This document shows positions 6,855 through 14,815 of a stretch of 15,381 bases of DNA, in pieces. Position numbers and translations under genes: made by a program. The notes beneath the pieces are model-generated. The model saw only the letters and a program-made list of their open reading frames with translations, had not been told where the DNA came from and did not search any database. Source of the DNA: DTU049 sp033809015 (GTDB lineage: Bacteria > Bacteroidota > Bacteroidia > Bacteroidales > DTU049); the NCBI GenBank assembly GCA_033809015.1, contig JAPXMM010000050.1:1-15381 (forward strand), written 5' to 3'. Numbering within the stretch: position 1 is the first letter of the stretch; each line of letters begins with the position of its first letter.

Positions 6855-7736
6855 ATGTTACATTCAATGACAGGATATGGTAGTGATAAATTTACTATTT
6901 CAGATACAGCTTACGAAATTATTATTACCAGCTTAAATTCCAAAAATATTGATATTAATATTCGAATACCACAAATACTCAAAAGTTTAGAGATAGATAT
7001 TCGTAATCTTTTAGTAAATAAGCTAATAAGAGGCAAAGTAGATTGCACCATTAATTATGATATGCAAAAAGGTAGTCCAGCACCTAAACTAAACGAAAAT
7101 GTATTGAAAAGTTATTTAGAACAAATTAATAATTTTTCATTCAAATATCAAACCAGTGAAATGGAAAATCCACTTGCTACTCTAATAAAACTACCAGGTG
7201 TATTAGAAATAGATAAAAATACCTTGACAACTGCAGATTTAGACATTATATATAAAAGTATAGAAAATGTTATCAACCAAGTGATAGAATTTCGCAGACA
7301 AGAAGGAGAAAAAACTCAAAAAGACATTTCTGACAAAATAAATAAAATAAAAATTAATACAGAAAAAATCATTGAACTAAAAGAAGAGAGAGACAAAAAA
7401 ATCCGTGAAGATTTAATAAATCTCACTAAACAGCTACCAGACAATATCGAAATAGACCATAATAGATTAGAACAAGAAATACTCTATTATTTGGATAGAT
7501 TAGATATAAATGAAGAACTTCAACGGTTGACAGCTCATCTAGCATATTTCGAGAAAGAATTACAAGACAATGTAAATTTATCAAAAGGTAAAAAATTAAC
7601 TTTCATATCTCAAGAGATCTTGCGAGAAGTAAATACATTAGGTAATAAAAGCAATTATTTGGCCATACAACAAATAATTGTTAATATAAAAGACGATATA
7701 GAAAAGATAAAAGAACAATTAAACAATGTACTATGA
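6855..7736 (+). CDS. yicC: YicC/YloC family endoribonuclease
   Basis: YicC-family proteins are endoribonucleases implicated in RNA turnover. The 293-residue product is normal length. It starts with the signature MLHSMTGYG (family MxxSMTGFG), followed by an N-terminal YicC-like domain with SLNSKNIDINIRIP. The C-terminal DUF1732 domain ends in the characteristic EELQRLTAHLAYFEKEL and KGKKLTFISQEILREVNTLGNKS, which holds the conserved acidic and basic residues. A Lys/Glu-rich, probably coiled-coil stretch lies between. It overlaps gmk by four bases (ATGA), and the yicC-gmk pairing is widely conserved in bacteria, including Bacteroidota, so the two are translated together. Confidence 0.95.
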   Translation: MLHSMTGYGSDKFTISDTAYEIIITSLNSKNIDINIRIPQILKSLEIDIRNLLVNKLIRGKVDCTINYDMQKGSPAPKLNENVLKSYLEQINNFSFKYQTSEMENPLATLIKLPGVLEIDKNTLTTADLDIIYKSIENVINQVIEFRRQEGEKTQKDISDKINKIKINTEKIIELKEERDKKIREDLINLTKQLPDNIEIDHNRLEQEILYYLDRLDINEELQRLTAHLAYFEKELQDNVNLSKGKKLTFISQEILREVNTLGNKSNYLAIQQIIVNIKDDIEKIKEQLNNVL

Positions 7737-8299
7737 AAGAAAAATACATTATTGTGTCAGCTCCCAGTGGTGCAGGCAAAACTACAATAGTACAATCTTT
7801 GATCAATAAAGGCTTACCTTTAGAATTTTCTATTTCTGCTACTAGTCGTCCACCCAGAAATAATGAAGTAAATGGCCAAGATTATTATTTCCTTAATATT
7901 GATGAATTTAAAAATAAAATAGACAAAAATGAATTTATAGAATACGAAGAAGTGTATCCAGGACTATTCTATGGCACTCTAAAAGCAGAAATTGAAAGAA
8001 TAATAGCCGATGGCAAATATCCAATATTTGATGTAGATGTTAAAGGTGGAATAAAATTAAAAAATATTTTTGGCGAAAATGCTTTAGCTATTTTCATAAA
8101 ACCCCCTAATATAGAAGAATTAGAAAAAAGATTGAAAAATAGAAATACTGAAAACGAAGAAACTCTAAAAAAACGTTTGGAGCGTGCTAAATTTGAACTA
8201 TCTATGGAACCATATTTTGATATTATCATCGTTAATGAAGATTTAGAAAAATCTATTAATACAGCTTATGATATTGTAAGAGATTTCCTAAATAAATGA
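7733..8299 (+). CDS. gmk: Guanylate kinase
   Basis: Guanylate kinase phosphorylates GMP to GDP with ATP, an essential cytoplasmic step in GTP and dGTP supply. The 188-residue product is a normal short bacterial form. It has the P-loop APSGAGKTT (residues 10-18), the GMP-binding region SATSRPPRNNEVNGQDYYFL, and FIEYEEVYPGLFYGT. The lid region has RLKNRNTENEETLKKRLERA with its conserved arginines, and the C-terminal FDIIIVNEDLE is typical. It starts inside the yicC stop. In many Bacteroidota nadD follows gmk; here no gene follows on this strand for 425 bp. Confidence 0.97.
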   Translation: MKEKYIIVSAPSGAGKTTIVQSLINKGLPLEFSISATSRPPRNNEVNGQDYYFLNIDEFKNKIDKNEFIEYEEVYPGLFYGTLKAEIERIIADGKYPIFDVDVKGGIKLKNIFGENALAIFIKPPNIEELEKRLKNRNTENEETLKKRLERAKFELSMEPYFDIIIVNEDLEKSINTAYDIVRDFLNK

Positions 8300-8580
8300 A
8301 AATCTCCGGGTGGTGAATAATGGGTATATTGGGGGAAAATTAAATTGGAAATAAAAGATTATTTATATTGCAATATTTTAAAAATATTAAGTTATCTATC
8401 TGCTATTCAGCATTTTAAAATAATAATTAAAAAATGTTTAAATTAAAATATGATATTTAATTAACAATTTTTAGATGATTTAAATCTTTATTAATAAGTA
8501 TTTAATAGAAAAATTCTTTAAAAATTTAATTTATATTAATTTTCTTTATAATATAGTAATACAAAGGTATTAATCGTAAT

Positions 8581-8617
8581 ATGTTTAAAATAATATATCA
8601 TATATTATTTTAAACAT
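8581..8617. repeat. 37-bp perfect palindrome
   Basis: Two 18-base arms (8581-8598 and 8600-8617) are exact reverse complements around a single C at 8599; the arms begin ATGTTTAAAA and end TTTTAAACAT. They are almost wholly A/T. A run of A residues follows on the + strand. It could be a cruciform-forming site, a terminator or a protein-binding operator. Confidence 0.75.
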
Positions 8618-8658
8618 TAAAAAAAGTATTTTGTTTTTATAAAAACATACAGAAAAAT

Positions 8659-8679
8659 TTATTATTTAAACGTCTATTT
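8659..8679 (+). promoter_or_regulatory. Repeated 21-bp upstream box, copy 2
   Basis: This box is identical to 4757-4777 at 20 of 21 positions, including the core TAAACGTCTATTT. Its 3' end lies 18 bp before the -7 box of the DUF6029 gene, so it covers the -33 position there. Confidence 0.5.
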
Positions 8680-8697
8680 CAGTAATTAAAAATCTAT

Positions 8698-8705
8698 TAA
8701 ATTTG
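8698..8705 (+). promoter_or_regulatory. Predicted -7 box of the DUF6029-Omp28 operon
   Basis: TAAATTTG matches TAnnTTTG exactly, 19 bases before ATG 8725. TTTC at 8677-8680 is the nearest -33-like sequence and lies at the end of the 21-bp box. Confidence 0.5.
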
Positions 8706-8724
8706 CAGATATTAAAAAATTTTT

Positions 8725-10383
8725 ATGATAAAAATAAAATACTATTTAATAATACTAATCACATTAGTTAGTGTAAAAATATCATTTGGACAAAATGAGC
8801 ATAACTGGGGACAAATAAATGGAGATTTCCAATTAGATGCGATGTATTTTTTAAATGATTCAAGTATAGATGCTTATCAACCAAAGGAAAAATTTGGTAA
8901 TAATGCTTATTTATCACTGTTTTATAGAAATAAAAATATTTCAGCTGGATTAAGGTTTGAGAGCTATTTGCCAGCATTGATAGGCTTTGATCCACAAACT
9001 AAAGGAATAGGTATAGCTCATAGATATATAGCATATCATTCAAATGATAATAATCTTAAAATAAAAGCTGGCCATATTTATGATCAATTTGGATTAGGAT
9101 TGGCATTGAGAACATATGAAGATAGATCCTTGGGGATAGATAATGCAATAGATGGGATAGAAATTTCATATCAGATGAAAGATTTTTTTATTATCAAAGG
9201 CTTGGTAGGAACACAAAAATTTTTTTGGGAAAATACAGGAAACTATATTCGAGGCGTCGATGGAGAGATAAATGTTAACAAATTAAACAAAAAATGGTCA
9301 GAAGGCAAGTGGAATTTCAGTCTGGGAACATCCTTTGTCAGTAAATACGAAGAAGATAAAGATCCATTATATAAATTACCAGAAAATATAGGCATTTGGG
9401 CTATAAGATATCAATTGTCCTCACCATTTATGCTATGGAATACAGAAATAGCTCTAAAATCTCAAGATCCATCGAAAGTGAATAATTACATTTATCGTAA
9501 GGGCAATGGTGCACATACAGATATAACATTTTTTGGTAATAACTGGGGAATATATCTAGCTGCACATAGGATGGATAATATGGACTTTAGAATGCTGAGA
9601 AATGAATCTGGCATTAGAAGTATCATCAATTATATTCCTGCCCTCACACAACCACAAAATTATATTTTAGTAAAAAATCATCCTTATGCTAGCCAAGCTA
9701 AAGGAGAATGGGCATTCTCGGGACAAGGAAATTTCACAATACCTAAAAATACAGCTTTAGGTGGACACTATGGTACTCAAATACAAATTAATTACTCACG
9801 AATACACGACATAGACCACACGCAAATAAATGACACAACACTTGTAATGACTCCCGGAACAGATGGTTATAATTCTGATTTTTTTAAAATTGGTAAAGAT
9901 GTATTTTTTGAAAGTGCCGATTTTATCATTGATAAACGTACGAGCAAAAATCTAAAATTAAATTTATTATATAATTATACAGTTTATAATAGTAATGTAA
10001 TAGAAGGACATAACGATGGCACATTCTACATTCACTGTGGTGTAATAGATTTATATTATAAACTAAATAAAAAAAATAGCATTAAATTTCAATTAGCACA
10101 TGAATATAAAGAACAACACGATAAAAACTGGATTGGGGGTTTGGTAGAATTTGCATTATCATCTAAATGGTTTATCTCTTTACAAGATGAATATAATTAT
10201 GGAAATCCCAACAAAGATGATAGACAGCATTTCTACTTAACAGGCATATCATATGTGCAAAATGCTACTAGAATATCTGTTTCTTATGGCAAAGTAAGAG
10301 AAGGCATTACTTGCGTAGGAGGTGTATGTAGATGGACACCCGCATATTATGGTATTGGAATAAATATCTCTACAACATTTTAA
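8725..10383 (+). CDS. DUF6029 family outer-membrane beta-barrel protein
   Basis: This 552-residue protein has an N-terminal signal peptide (about residues 1-22, basic then hydrophobic, ending SFG before Gln23). The rest alternates short aromatic and polar strands and ends in a beta-strand with terminal phenylalanine (GIGINISTTF), as expected for an outer-membrane barrel. The sequence resembles the DUF6029 proteins of Bacteroidota: INGDFQLDAMYF early, SAGLRFESYLPALIGFDP, RYIAYHSNDNNLKIKAGHIYDQFG, RTYEDRSLGIDNAIDGIEI and LPENIG. Family function is not established. It is followed after 11 bp by an Omp28-type lipoprotein, a gene pair I recall from other Bacteroidota, which suggests the two products work together at the outer membrane. 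Two cysteines near the C-terminus (CVGGVC) could form a disulfide. Confidence 0.82.
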   Translation: MIKIKYYLIILITLVSVKISFGQNEHNWGQINGDFQLDAMYFLNDSSIDAYQPKEKFGNNAYLSLFYRNKNISAGLRFESYLPALIGFDPQTKGIGIAHRYIAYHSNDNNLKIKAGHIYDQFGLGLALRTYEDRSLGIDNAIDGIEISYQMKDFFIIKGLVGTQKFFWENTGNYIRGVDGEINVNKLNKKWSEGKWNFSLGTSFVSKYEEDKDPLYKLPENIGIWAIRYQLSSPFMLWNTEIALKSQDPSKVNNYIYRKGNGAHTDITFFGNNWGIYLAAHRMDNMDFRMLRNESGIRSIINYIPALTQPQNYILVKNHPYASQAKGEWAFSGQGNFTIPKNTALGGHYGTQIQINYSRIHDIDHTQINDTTLVMTPGTDGYNSDFFKIGKDVFFESADFIIDKRTSKNLKLNLLYNYTVYNSNVIEGHNDGTFYIHCGVIDLYYKLNKKNSIKFQLAHEYKEQHDKNWIGGLVEFALSSKWFISLQDEYNYGNPNKDDRQHFYLTGISYVQNATRISVSYGKVREGITCVGGVCRWTPAYYGIGINISTTF

Positions 10384-10394
10384 AAAATAAAATT

Positions 10395-11228
10395 ATGAAA
10401 AGAATATTAGGGTTAATATTTTTAATTATCATAGCCTTATCTGGTTGCGATAAAGTAGAACCACCTTATACACAAAATGCAAATACTGATACAACTATCA
10501 ATAATAACGTTAAACGTGTGTTAATAGAGGAATTTACTGGCCATTTATGTCCTAACTGTCCAGAAGCATCACATATTGCAGAAAATCTACAGCAACTTTA
10601 TCCAGGTAAAATTACAATAATCGCAATACATTCTGGCAATTTTGCTAACTTAATATCACCAAATTATATGACAGATTTCAGAACTGAAGAGGGTAATATC
10701 CTTAATACGTCCTTTGGAGTTAGTACATACCCGAGTGGCATGGTAGACAGGATTAATTTGTTAGGAAACCAATTAATATCACCAAACGATTGGGGCAGCG
10801 TAGTAACCGATAGATTATCAGAGCAATTAACTGTTAATATTAGTATCACATCACAATATAATGAATCAAATAGAAATTTTAACTGCACTATTAGAACAAA
10901 TATTCTAAATACATCAGATACACCGCTAATGCTCGTAGCATTATTCACAGAAGATAGCATAATAGATTATCAAAAAAATAATAATCCATTATATGGAAGT
11001 ACACCAGATATACCAGACTATGTGCATAATCATGTCCTTAGAGGAAGTATAACAAATATTTGGGGAGATACGATATGTACAAGCTGTCTAGCTAATGACA
11101 GCTATGTAAAAACATACAATTATACTTTACCAAATGAATGGAATGAAGATAATGTAAATATAGTAGTTTATTGCTATGATGCAGAGACGCAAGAGATAAA
11201 GCAAGTCATAGAGCAAAGAATAAGGTAA
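10395..11228 (+). CDS. Omp28-related outer-membrane lipoprotein with thioredoxin-like CxxC
   Basis: The start is at ATG 10395 (277 residues), because MKRILGLIFLIIIALSGC is a clear lipoprotein signal with lipobox LSGC and lipidated Cys18. An upstream in-frame ATG at 10332 lies inside the preceding gene and would spoil the signal. The mature part carries VLIEEFTGHLCPNCPEASH, the Omp28 family signature with a thioredoxin-like C52-P-N-C55. VSTYPSGMVDR matches the cis-Pro region of the thioredoxin fold. The C-terminal half is beta-rich and contains a second CxxC (C228-TS-C231). The protein is probably tethered to the outer membrane; whether it has redox activity is unknown. It is the second gene of the DUF6029 operon. 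Confidence 0.85.
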   Translation: MKRILGLIFLIIIALSGCDKVEPPYTQNANTDTTINNNVKRVLIEEFTGHLCPNCPEASHIAENLQQLYPGKITIIAIHSGNFANLISPNYMTDFRTEEGNILNTSFGVSTYPSGMVDRINLLGNQLISPNDWGSVVTDRLSEQLTVNISITSQYNESNRNFNCTIRTNILNTSDTPLMLVALFTEDSIIDYQKNNNPLYGSTPDIPDYVHNHVLRGSITNIWGDTICTSCLANDSYVKTYNYTLPNEWNEDNVNIVVYCYDAETQEIKQVIEQRIR

Positions 11229-11264
11229 AAAAGGTAAAAGATTTTTGAAATATGCTTTTTATTA

Positions 11265-11293
11265 ATTACTGTGAATGCATAAGCATCAGTAAT
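11265..11293 (+). terminator. Possible terminator hairpin after the Omp28-like gene
   Basis: Outer arms ATTACTG (11265-11271) and CAGTAAT (11287-11293) enclose an inner stem ATGC-ATAA-GCAT, with a 3-base bulge. It lies 36 bases after the stop. No immediate T run follows, so termination is uncertain. Confidence 0.4.
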
Positions 11294-11332
11294 ATATGTA
11301 ATTTGATTTTTAATAAAATTGCTGATAAATTT

Positions 11333-11387
11333 TTTCTTTGATGGTGGCTGAGTAGAGCGAAGCTCGTATCTAAGCCACACAAAGAAA
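11333..11387 (-). repeat. REP-like palindromic unit 3 with extended stem
   Basis: The core GTGGCT (11344-11349) ... AGCCAC (11373-11378) has an inner stem GAGC-GAA-GCTC (11355-11365) and matches unit 1 at 4635-4675 in reverse orientation almost base for base. Outside the core, TTTCTTTG (11333-11340) and CAAAGAAA (11380-11387) also pair, lengthening the stem. It sits between convergent genes, where it could act as a bidirectional terminator. Confidence 0.78.
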
Positions 11388-11472
11388 TGTCTCTGTTGAG
11401 GGAATGCGATATTTATTCGAGCCAAGAATTAATTTTAAAATTATTCTATTAATACAAAATGTTTAGAAAAAA

Positions 11473-11493
11473 TTATCATATAAACGCTCATCT
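11473..11493 (+). repeat. Degenerate third copy of the 21-bp box
   Basis: This matches the boxes at 4757-4777 and 8659-8679 at about 15 of 21 positions and keeps the TAAACG core. No + strand gene lies downstream, which argues against a simple promoter role for this copy. It may be chance. Confidence 0.25.
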
Positions 11494-11502
11494 CAAAAAA
11501 TT

Positions 11503-11534
11503 AATTTTACAAGATTAAAATTATTTGTAAAATT
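11503..11534 (-). terminator. Possible terminator of the ade / RemB-like operon
   Basis: Perfect 10-base arms AATTTTACAA (11503-11512) and TTGTAAAATT (11525-11534) lie 54 bases past the stop of the minus-strand gene. Read on the minus strand, the hairpin is followed within a few bases by a run of T. The stem is AT-rich, so strength is doubtful. Confidence 0.4.
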
Positions 11535-11588
11535 GAATTTTTATTAAAGTAAAATGGCTCCATAAATAGATTTATATACCTAGCAATT

Positions 11589-13058
11589 TCATAAATGCCA
11601 CTTATTGAGTGATTTATCTCTGAATAGATATTTAATACCACACTTGATACCGAAAGTGTTTTTACCATAAAAATCATTACTCAAAGCTACTCTATCAGAC
11701 AACTCCACAAAAGCACCAAATCCAGCAATTTTATTTATTAAATATGTATATGAAATACTTGTATAGATACTATTAATATTACCAAGTTTATTACAGATGC
11801 TTATTTCACTAGGTTTAATATTTTGATAAGATGTGAAAATTTGCAATAAATTATTATTTTTTAAAAGATTTAATTGCAAGATTAATTCATTAAAATTTTC
11901 ACCTTGCCACATACCTAGAGGTTGGTATAAATGCGTGGGATATGTAGTCGAATACTCATTATCCATAGCATGCTCACCTACATGATTGTACTCAAGTCTA
12001 AGATTTAATAAAAATGTGGTATCTGCTAAATCTATATTGCTACAAATACCAAGCTGATAAGCAAAATTTTGTTTAAAATTATTAGAAATTACATCGTCAG
12101 TATTAAATGTGCATTCGTAATAAATTTTATTATTTGGTAACTCAATATTTATAGCACAGCCAGGCAAAGACCAAGAAGGTTTATTTCTTAGTAAAAGAGA
12201 GCGTATTTCTGGAACAAAAATAAAAGTATAAGGTGAGAAGCGTAAATATCCATTAGCAGGATGAAAAATCGTTAAATCTATCAGTGAAATTGATAATATA
12301 TCTAATGGATAAAATGTAAGATAATTGACAGAAAAAATATTTTTGAGATTATCATTAACGTTATCTATTATCTGACTATTATGATATGCTATGCCAGTCA
12401 CATTACCTACTAAAATCTTTTTTTTATAATTAAATACCATATGTAAATATGGATACGGGCGAGCATCATAACTGAGAATCAAGTTTCTATATCCATTGCC
12501 CAAATTTATAATGTTAAAGCCTGTTTCTAAAGTCATCCAATCTGTTGCTTGCCATTGTATACGTCCCATCGCCAGTCCATAATCTATTCCTCTTTCTCTA
12601 TATTCTTTTACCCAATTATTTCCAGGTAAAAAATTGACTGAATCAATTAATAGATTATAATATTCAGGCAAAAAAGCTTGATTTTCATAAAATTCACTAG
12701 AGAGATATAGCTTTTCACCTATCTGAGCTAATAAAGTAATACCTCTAGTATTAGTAAAATTTATTTGTGCTTGATCATCATTATCTACACCAATGGATAA
12801 GTCTAAAAAAGGATTAATACAAATTTTAGCTATTGAATCATTTATCGAAATAAAATTTTCTTCAAATAATTTTCTTTTAATCCATTTATGCGTAGTGTCT
12901 TTCTGTATTTCTATTTTAGGAAAAAGTTTCATATAGCCATTATATTTGGCATTTGCTAGATATATAGAATTATTTTCAAAATAATTAATTTGTCCTGTTA
13001 AGAAATTAGTAAAAAATAAAAAAAGTATGGAAATAGTTATTTTTCTCAAATATTTCAT
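11589..13058 (-). CDS. RemB/Wzi-like (capsule-assembly family) outer-membrane beta-barrel protein
   Basis: The start is at ATG 13058 (489 residues), which gives a clean signal peptide MKYLRKITISILFLFFTNFLTGQ; a TTG at 13082 overlapping the ade stop is rejected. The mature protein looks like a large outer-membrane barrel with many aromatic alternating strands. Its layout resembles Bacteroidota RemB / capsule-assembly Wzi-like proteins: NTRGITLLAQIG, YENQAFLPEYYN, LPGNNWVKEYRERGIDYGL, then ATDWMTLETGFNIINLGNGYR and YLHMVFNYKKK. Later come VGEHAMDNEYSTTYPTHLYQPLGMWQGENFNELI. Known members act in surface polysaccharide display or gliding motility; the role here is not shown. It begins 16 bp after ade and is probably co-transcribed, though no functional link is evident. 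Confidence 0.72.
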   Translation of the reverse strand: MKYLRKITISILFLFFTNFLTGQINYFENNSIYLANAKYNGYMKLFPKIEIQKDTTHKWIKRKLFEENFISINDSIAKICINPFLDLSIGVDNDDQAQINFTNTRGITLLAQIGEKLYLSSEFYENQAFLPEYYNLLIDSVNFLPGNNWVKEYRERGIDYGLAMGRIQWQATDWMTLETGFNIINLGNGYRNLILSYDARPYPYLHMVFNYKKKILVGNVTGIAYHNSQIIDNVNDNLKNIFSVNYLTFYPLDILSISLIDLTIFHPANGYLRFSPYTFIFVPEIRSLLLRNKPSWSLPGCAINIELPNNKIYYECTFNTDDVISNNFKQNFAYQLGICSNIDLADTTFLLNLRLEYNHVGEHAMDNEYSTTYPTHLYQPLGMWQGENFNELILQLNLLKNNNLLQIFTSYQNIKPSEISICNKLGNINSIYTSISYTYLINKIAGFGAFVELSDRVALSNDFYGKNTFGIKCGIKYLFRDKSLNKWHL

Positions 13059-13074
13059 TATAAAATTTTCAAAA

Positions 13075-14712
13075 TCAAACAAATAAATTTGTAAAACTGA
13101 AAGTATCTACATCGAAAAGTCCTAAATCTGATAATTTCAAATGAGGAATAACTAATAAAGATATAAAAGCTAAAGTCATAAACGGACTAAGCATATGACA
13201 ACCATTCTCAGCAGCATAATTATTTAAAATTTCATAATTTTTAGCAGCCTTGCTTACCTCTGTATTACTCATAATGCCAGCAATAGGAAGTGGTAAAATA
13301 TATGATTTATCATTACTAACAAATGCAATACCACCTTTATTTTTTTGAATTAATTCGATAGCTTGTAGTATAAATGCATCATCAGTTCCGACAACTAAAA
13401 TATTATGACTATCATGAGCTACAGAAGAAGCAATAGCACTATCTTTTAAGTTAAATCCATTAATAAAACCTATTGATGGTTTAGCACCTTTAGTATATCT
13501 ATTTAACACAACAATTTTTAAAATATCTCTCTGCTGATCTGCGATAGCAAATCCATCATTGTCTTTACTAACAGAAGTTATCATTTTTTCTGTAAGCAAA
13601 GAACCATCAAAAGCTTTTATAATCTGCATTTGATCAGTTGTAGCCTTTATGTTTAAATCATCTAATGTTATGTTATTAATAATAAAGTTATTAACTATTT
13701 TTTTTACTCGTGGTTCGAAATTCACCTTCCCATTATCATACACTAGTTTACCATTGATAAAAGTTTTTAATACATTGAAATTTTCAAAATTATCGATTAC
13801 TATCATGTCAGCTGGATCATTTAAACGTAAAAGTCCTACTGGAAGATGATAGTGCATAACAGCATTCAAGCTAGCAACTTTAATAGCAGTAATCGGATCT
13901 ACGCCATTAGAGATAGCTTTTTTTACAATTTTATTAATATGTCCATTAATAAAATGATCAGGATGCAGGTCGTCAGTGCAAAACATCAATTTATCTTGAT
14001 TTTCTAAAAGTAGTGGCCAAAGAGCATCGAAATCTTTAGCTGCTGAACCCTCGCGTATGAGTATTTTCATGCCAAGTTTTAATTTTTCACGAGCTTCTTC
14101 GATATTTGTACATTCATGATCTGTAGAGATGCCTGCGTCTACATATTTTTCTAAGTCATTTCCAGATAACAATGGAGCATGCCCATCTATAGGTTTTGAT
14201 TTATCAATAGCTGCATTTATTTTTTTCATCACTTCCTCATCTTCATTTATTACTCCAGGGAAATTCATCATTTCTGCTAAAGCATAAATCTCGGGTTTAT
14301 TTAGTAATTTTTTAATTTCATCAGCATTGATGATAGCACCAGAGCTCTCAAAAGAAGTAGCAGGTACACAGCTAGGTGCAGCAAAAAAGAAATGAAATGG
14401 CACGGTTTTTCCATTTTTTATCATAAAATCAATACCCTTCACTCCCATAACATTTGCTATCTCATGAGGATCTGCTACGATACCTACTGTACCATGTTTC
14501 ACTGCTTCAGCAGCGAAATACGATGGAGCTACTAATGAACTTTCTATATGTACATGTGCATCTATCAATCCAGGTAAAATATAATTATCACAATCGACAT
14601 CATCATCTTTAACGATACTTTTAATTTTACCATTTTTAATTTCAATAATACCTTTATATATCTCATTACTGAAAATATCAATTATATTGCCACTGACTTT
14701 ATAACTATTCAT
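13075..14712 (-). CDS. ade: Adenine deaminase
   Basis: Adenine deaminase converts adenine to hypoxanthine and ammonia in purine salvage; it is a cytoplasmic amidohydrolase-superfamily metalloenzyme. The 545-residue product is within the usual range. Visible motifs are H53-x-H55 in LIDAHVHIESS, ADPHEIANVMG (80-90), APSCVPAT, GHAP (177-180), STDHE (196-200) and CTDDLHPDH (245-253). Also visible are LPVGLLRLNDPADMIVID, SVAHDSHNILVVGTDD, LPIAGIMS and the C-terminal PFMTLAFISLLVIPHLKLSDLGLFD, all typical of Ade. The metal-binding histidines and aspartates are present, so the enzyme should be active. It has its own predicted -7 box just upstream and is divergent from the transposase-like gene. It leads the two-gene minus-strand operon. 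No purine riboswitch fits in the short leader. Confidence 0.96.
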   Translation of the reverse strand: MNSYKVSGNIIDIFSNEIYKGIIEIKNGKIKSIVKDDDVDCDNYILPGLIDAHVHIESSLVAPSYFAAEAVKHGTVGIVADPHEIANVMGVKGIDFMIKNGKTVPFHFFFAAPSCVPATSFESSGAIINADEIKKLLNKPEIYALAEMMNFPGVINEDEEVMKKINAAIDKSKPIDGHAPLLSGNDLEKYVDAGISTDHECTNIEEAREKLKLGMKILIREGSAAKDFDALWPLLLENQDKLMFCTDDLHPDHFINGHINKIVKKAISNGVDPITAIKVASLNAVMHYHLPVGLLRLNDPADMIVIDNFENFNVLKTFINGKLVYDNGKVNFEPRVKKIVNNFIINNITLDDLNIKATTDQMQIIKAFDGSLLTEKMITSVSKDNDGFAIADQQRDILKIVVLNRYTKGAKPSIGFINGFNLKDSAIASSVAHDSHNILVVGTDDAFILQAIELIQKNKGGIAFVSNDKSYILPLPIAGIMSNTEVSKAAKNYEILNNYAAENGCHMLSPFMTLAFISLLVIPHLKLSDLGLFDVDTFSFTNLFV

Positions 14713-14726
14713 AATAAATATTTTTA

Positions 14727-14734
14727 CAAAAATA
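14727..14734 (-). promoter_or_regulatory. Predicted -7 box of ade
   Basis: Read on the minus strand this is TATTTTTG, an exact TAnnTTTG match 14 bases before the ade ATG. No convincing -33 element is seen about 19 bases further upstream. Confidence 0.45.
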
Positions 14735-14815
14735 AAAACTTTAAGGGAATATGGATATAGATAAAAGATATTTTAAATTTAAAAAAATAGAGGGGGAAAG
14801 TTTGAAGAAGGGTGG

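Larger units (their letters stand above)
8300..8724. other. 425-bp extremely AT-rich non-coding gap
   Basis: No ORF of useful size is present on either strand. The first 40 bases are unexpectedly G-rich (CCGGGTGGTG, TTGGGGG); the rest is overwhelmingly A and T. It contains a small AT palindrome (AATATTTT-A-AAAATATT, 8372-8388), a 37-bp palindrome (8581-8617), a 21-bp repeated box (8659-8679) and the promoter of the next gene. I saw no DnaA boxes and nothing resembling a tRNA or a known riboswitch. Confidence 0.7.
11229..11588. other. 360-bp convergent intergenic region with three hairpins
   Basis: This gap separates the convergent Omp28-like (+) and RemB-like (-) genes. I see no gene in it. 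It holds hairpins at 11265-11293, 11333-11387 and 11503-11534 and a degenerate third copy of the 21-bp box at 11473-11493. Confidence 0.7.

Noticed and set aside
8305..8340. G-rich patch resembling the one at 14791-14816 (GGGGGAAA and GGGTGGT in both)
   Set aside because: The shared words are short and in opposite order, so I do not treat them as a repeat.
8562..8569. Minus-strand TAnnTTTG box (TACCTTTG)
   Set aside because: No -33 element and no minus-strand gene downstream; such boxes occur by chance in AT-rich DNA.
8300..8724. Replication origin
   Set aside because: AT-richness and palindromes suggest it, but no DnaA-box cluster (TTATCCACA-like) and no dnaA or dnaN are nearby.
10332..10394. 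Longer Omp28-like protein starting inside the DUF6029 gene
   Set aside because: The extension would hide the lipoprotein signal peptide that begins at 10395 and would overlap the upstream gene by over 50 bases.
13059..13082. TTG start for the RemB-like protein
   Set aside because: ATG 13058 gives a clean signal peptide; the extra eight residues precede it and the TTG lies upstream of the ade stop.
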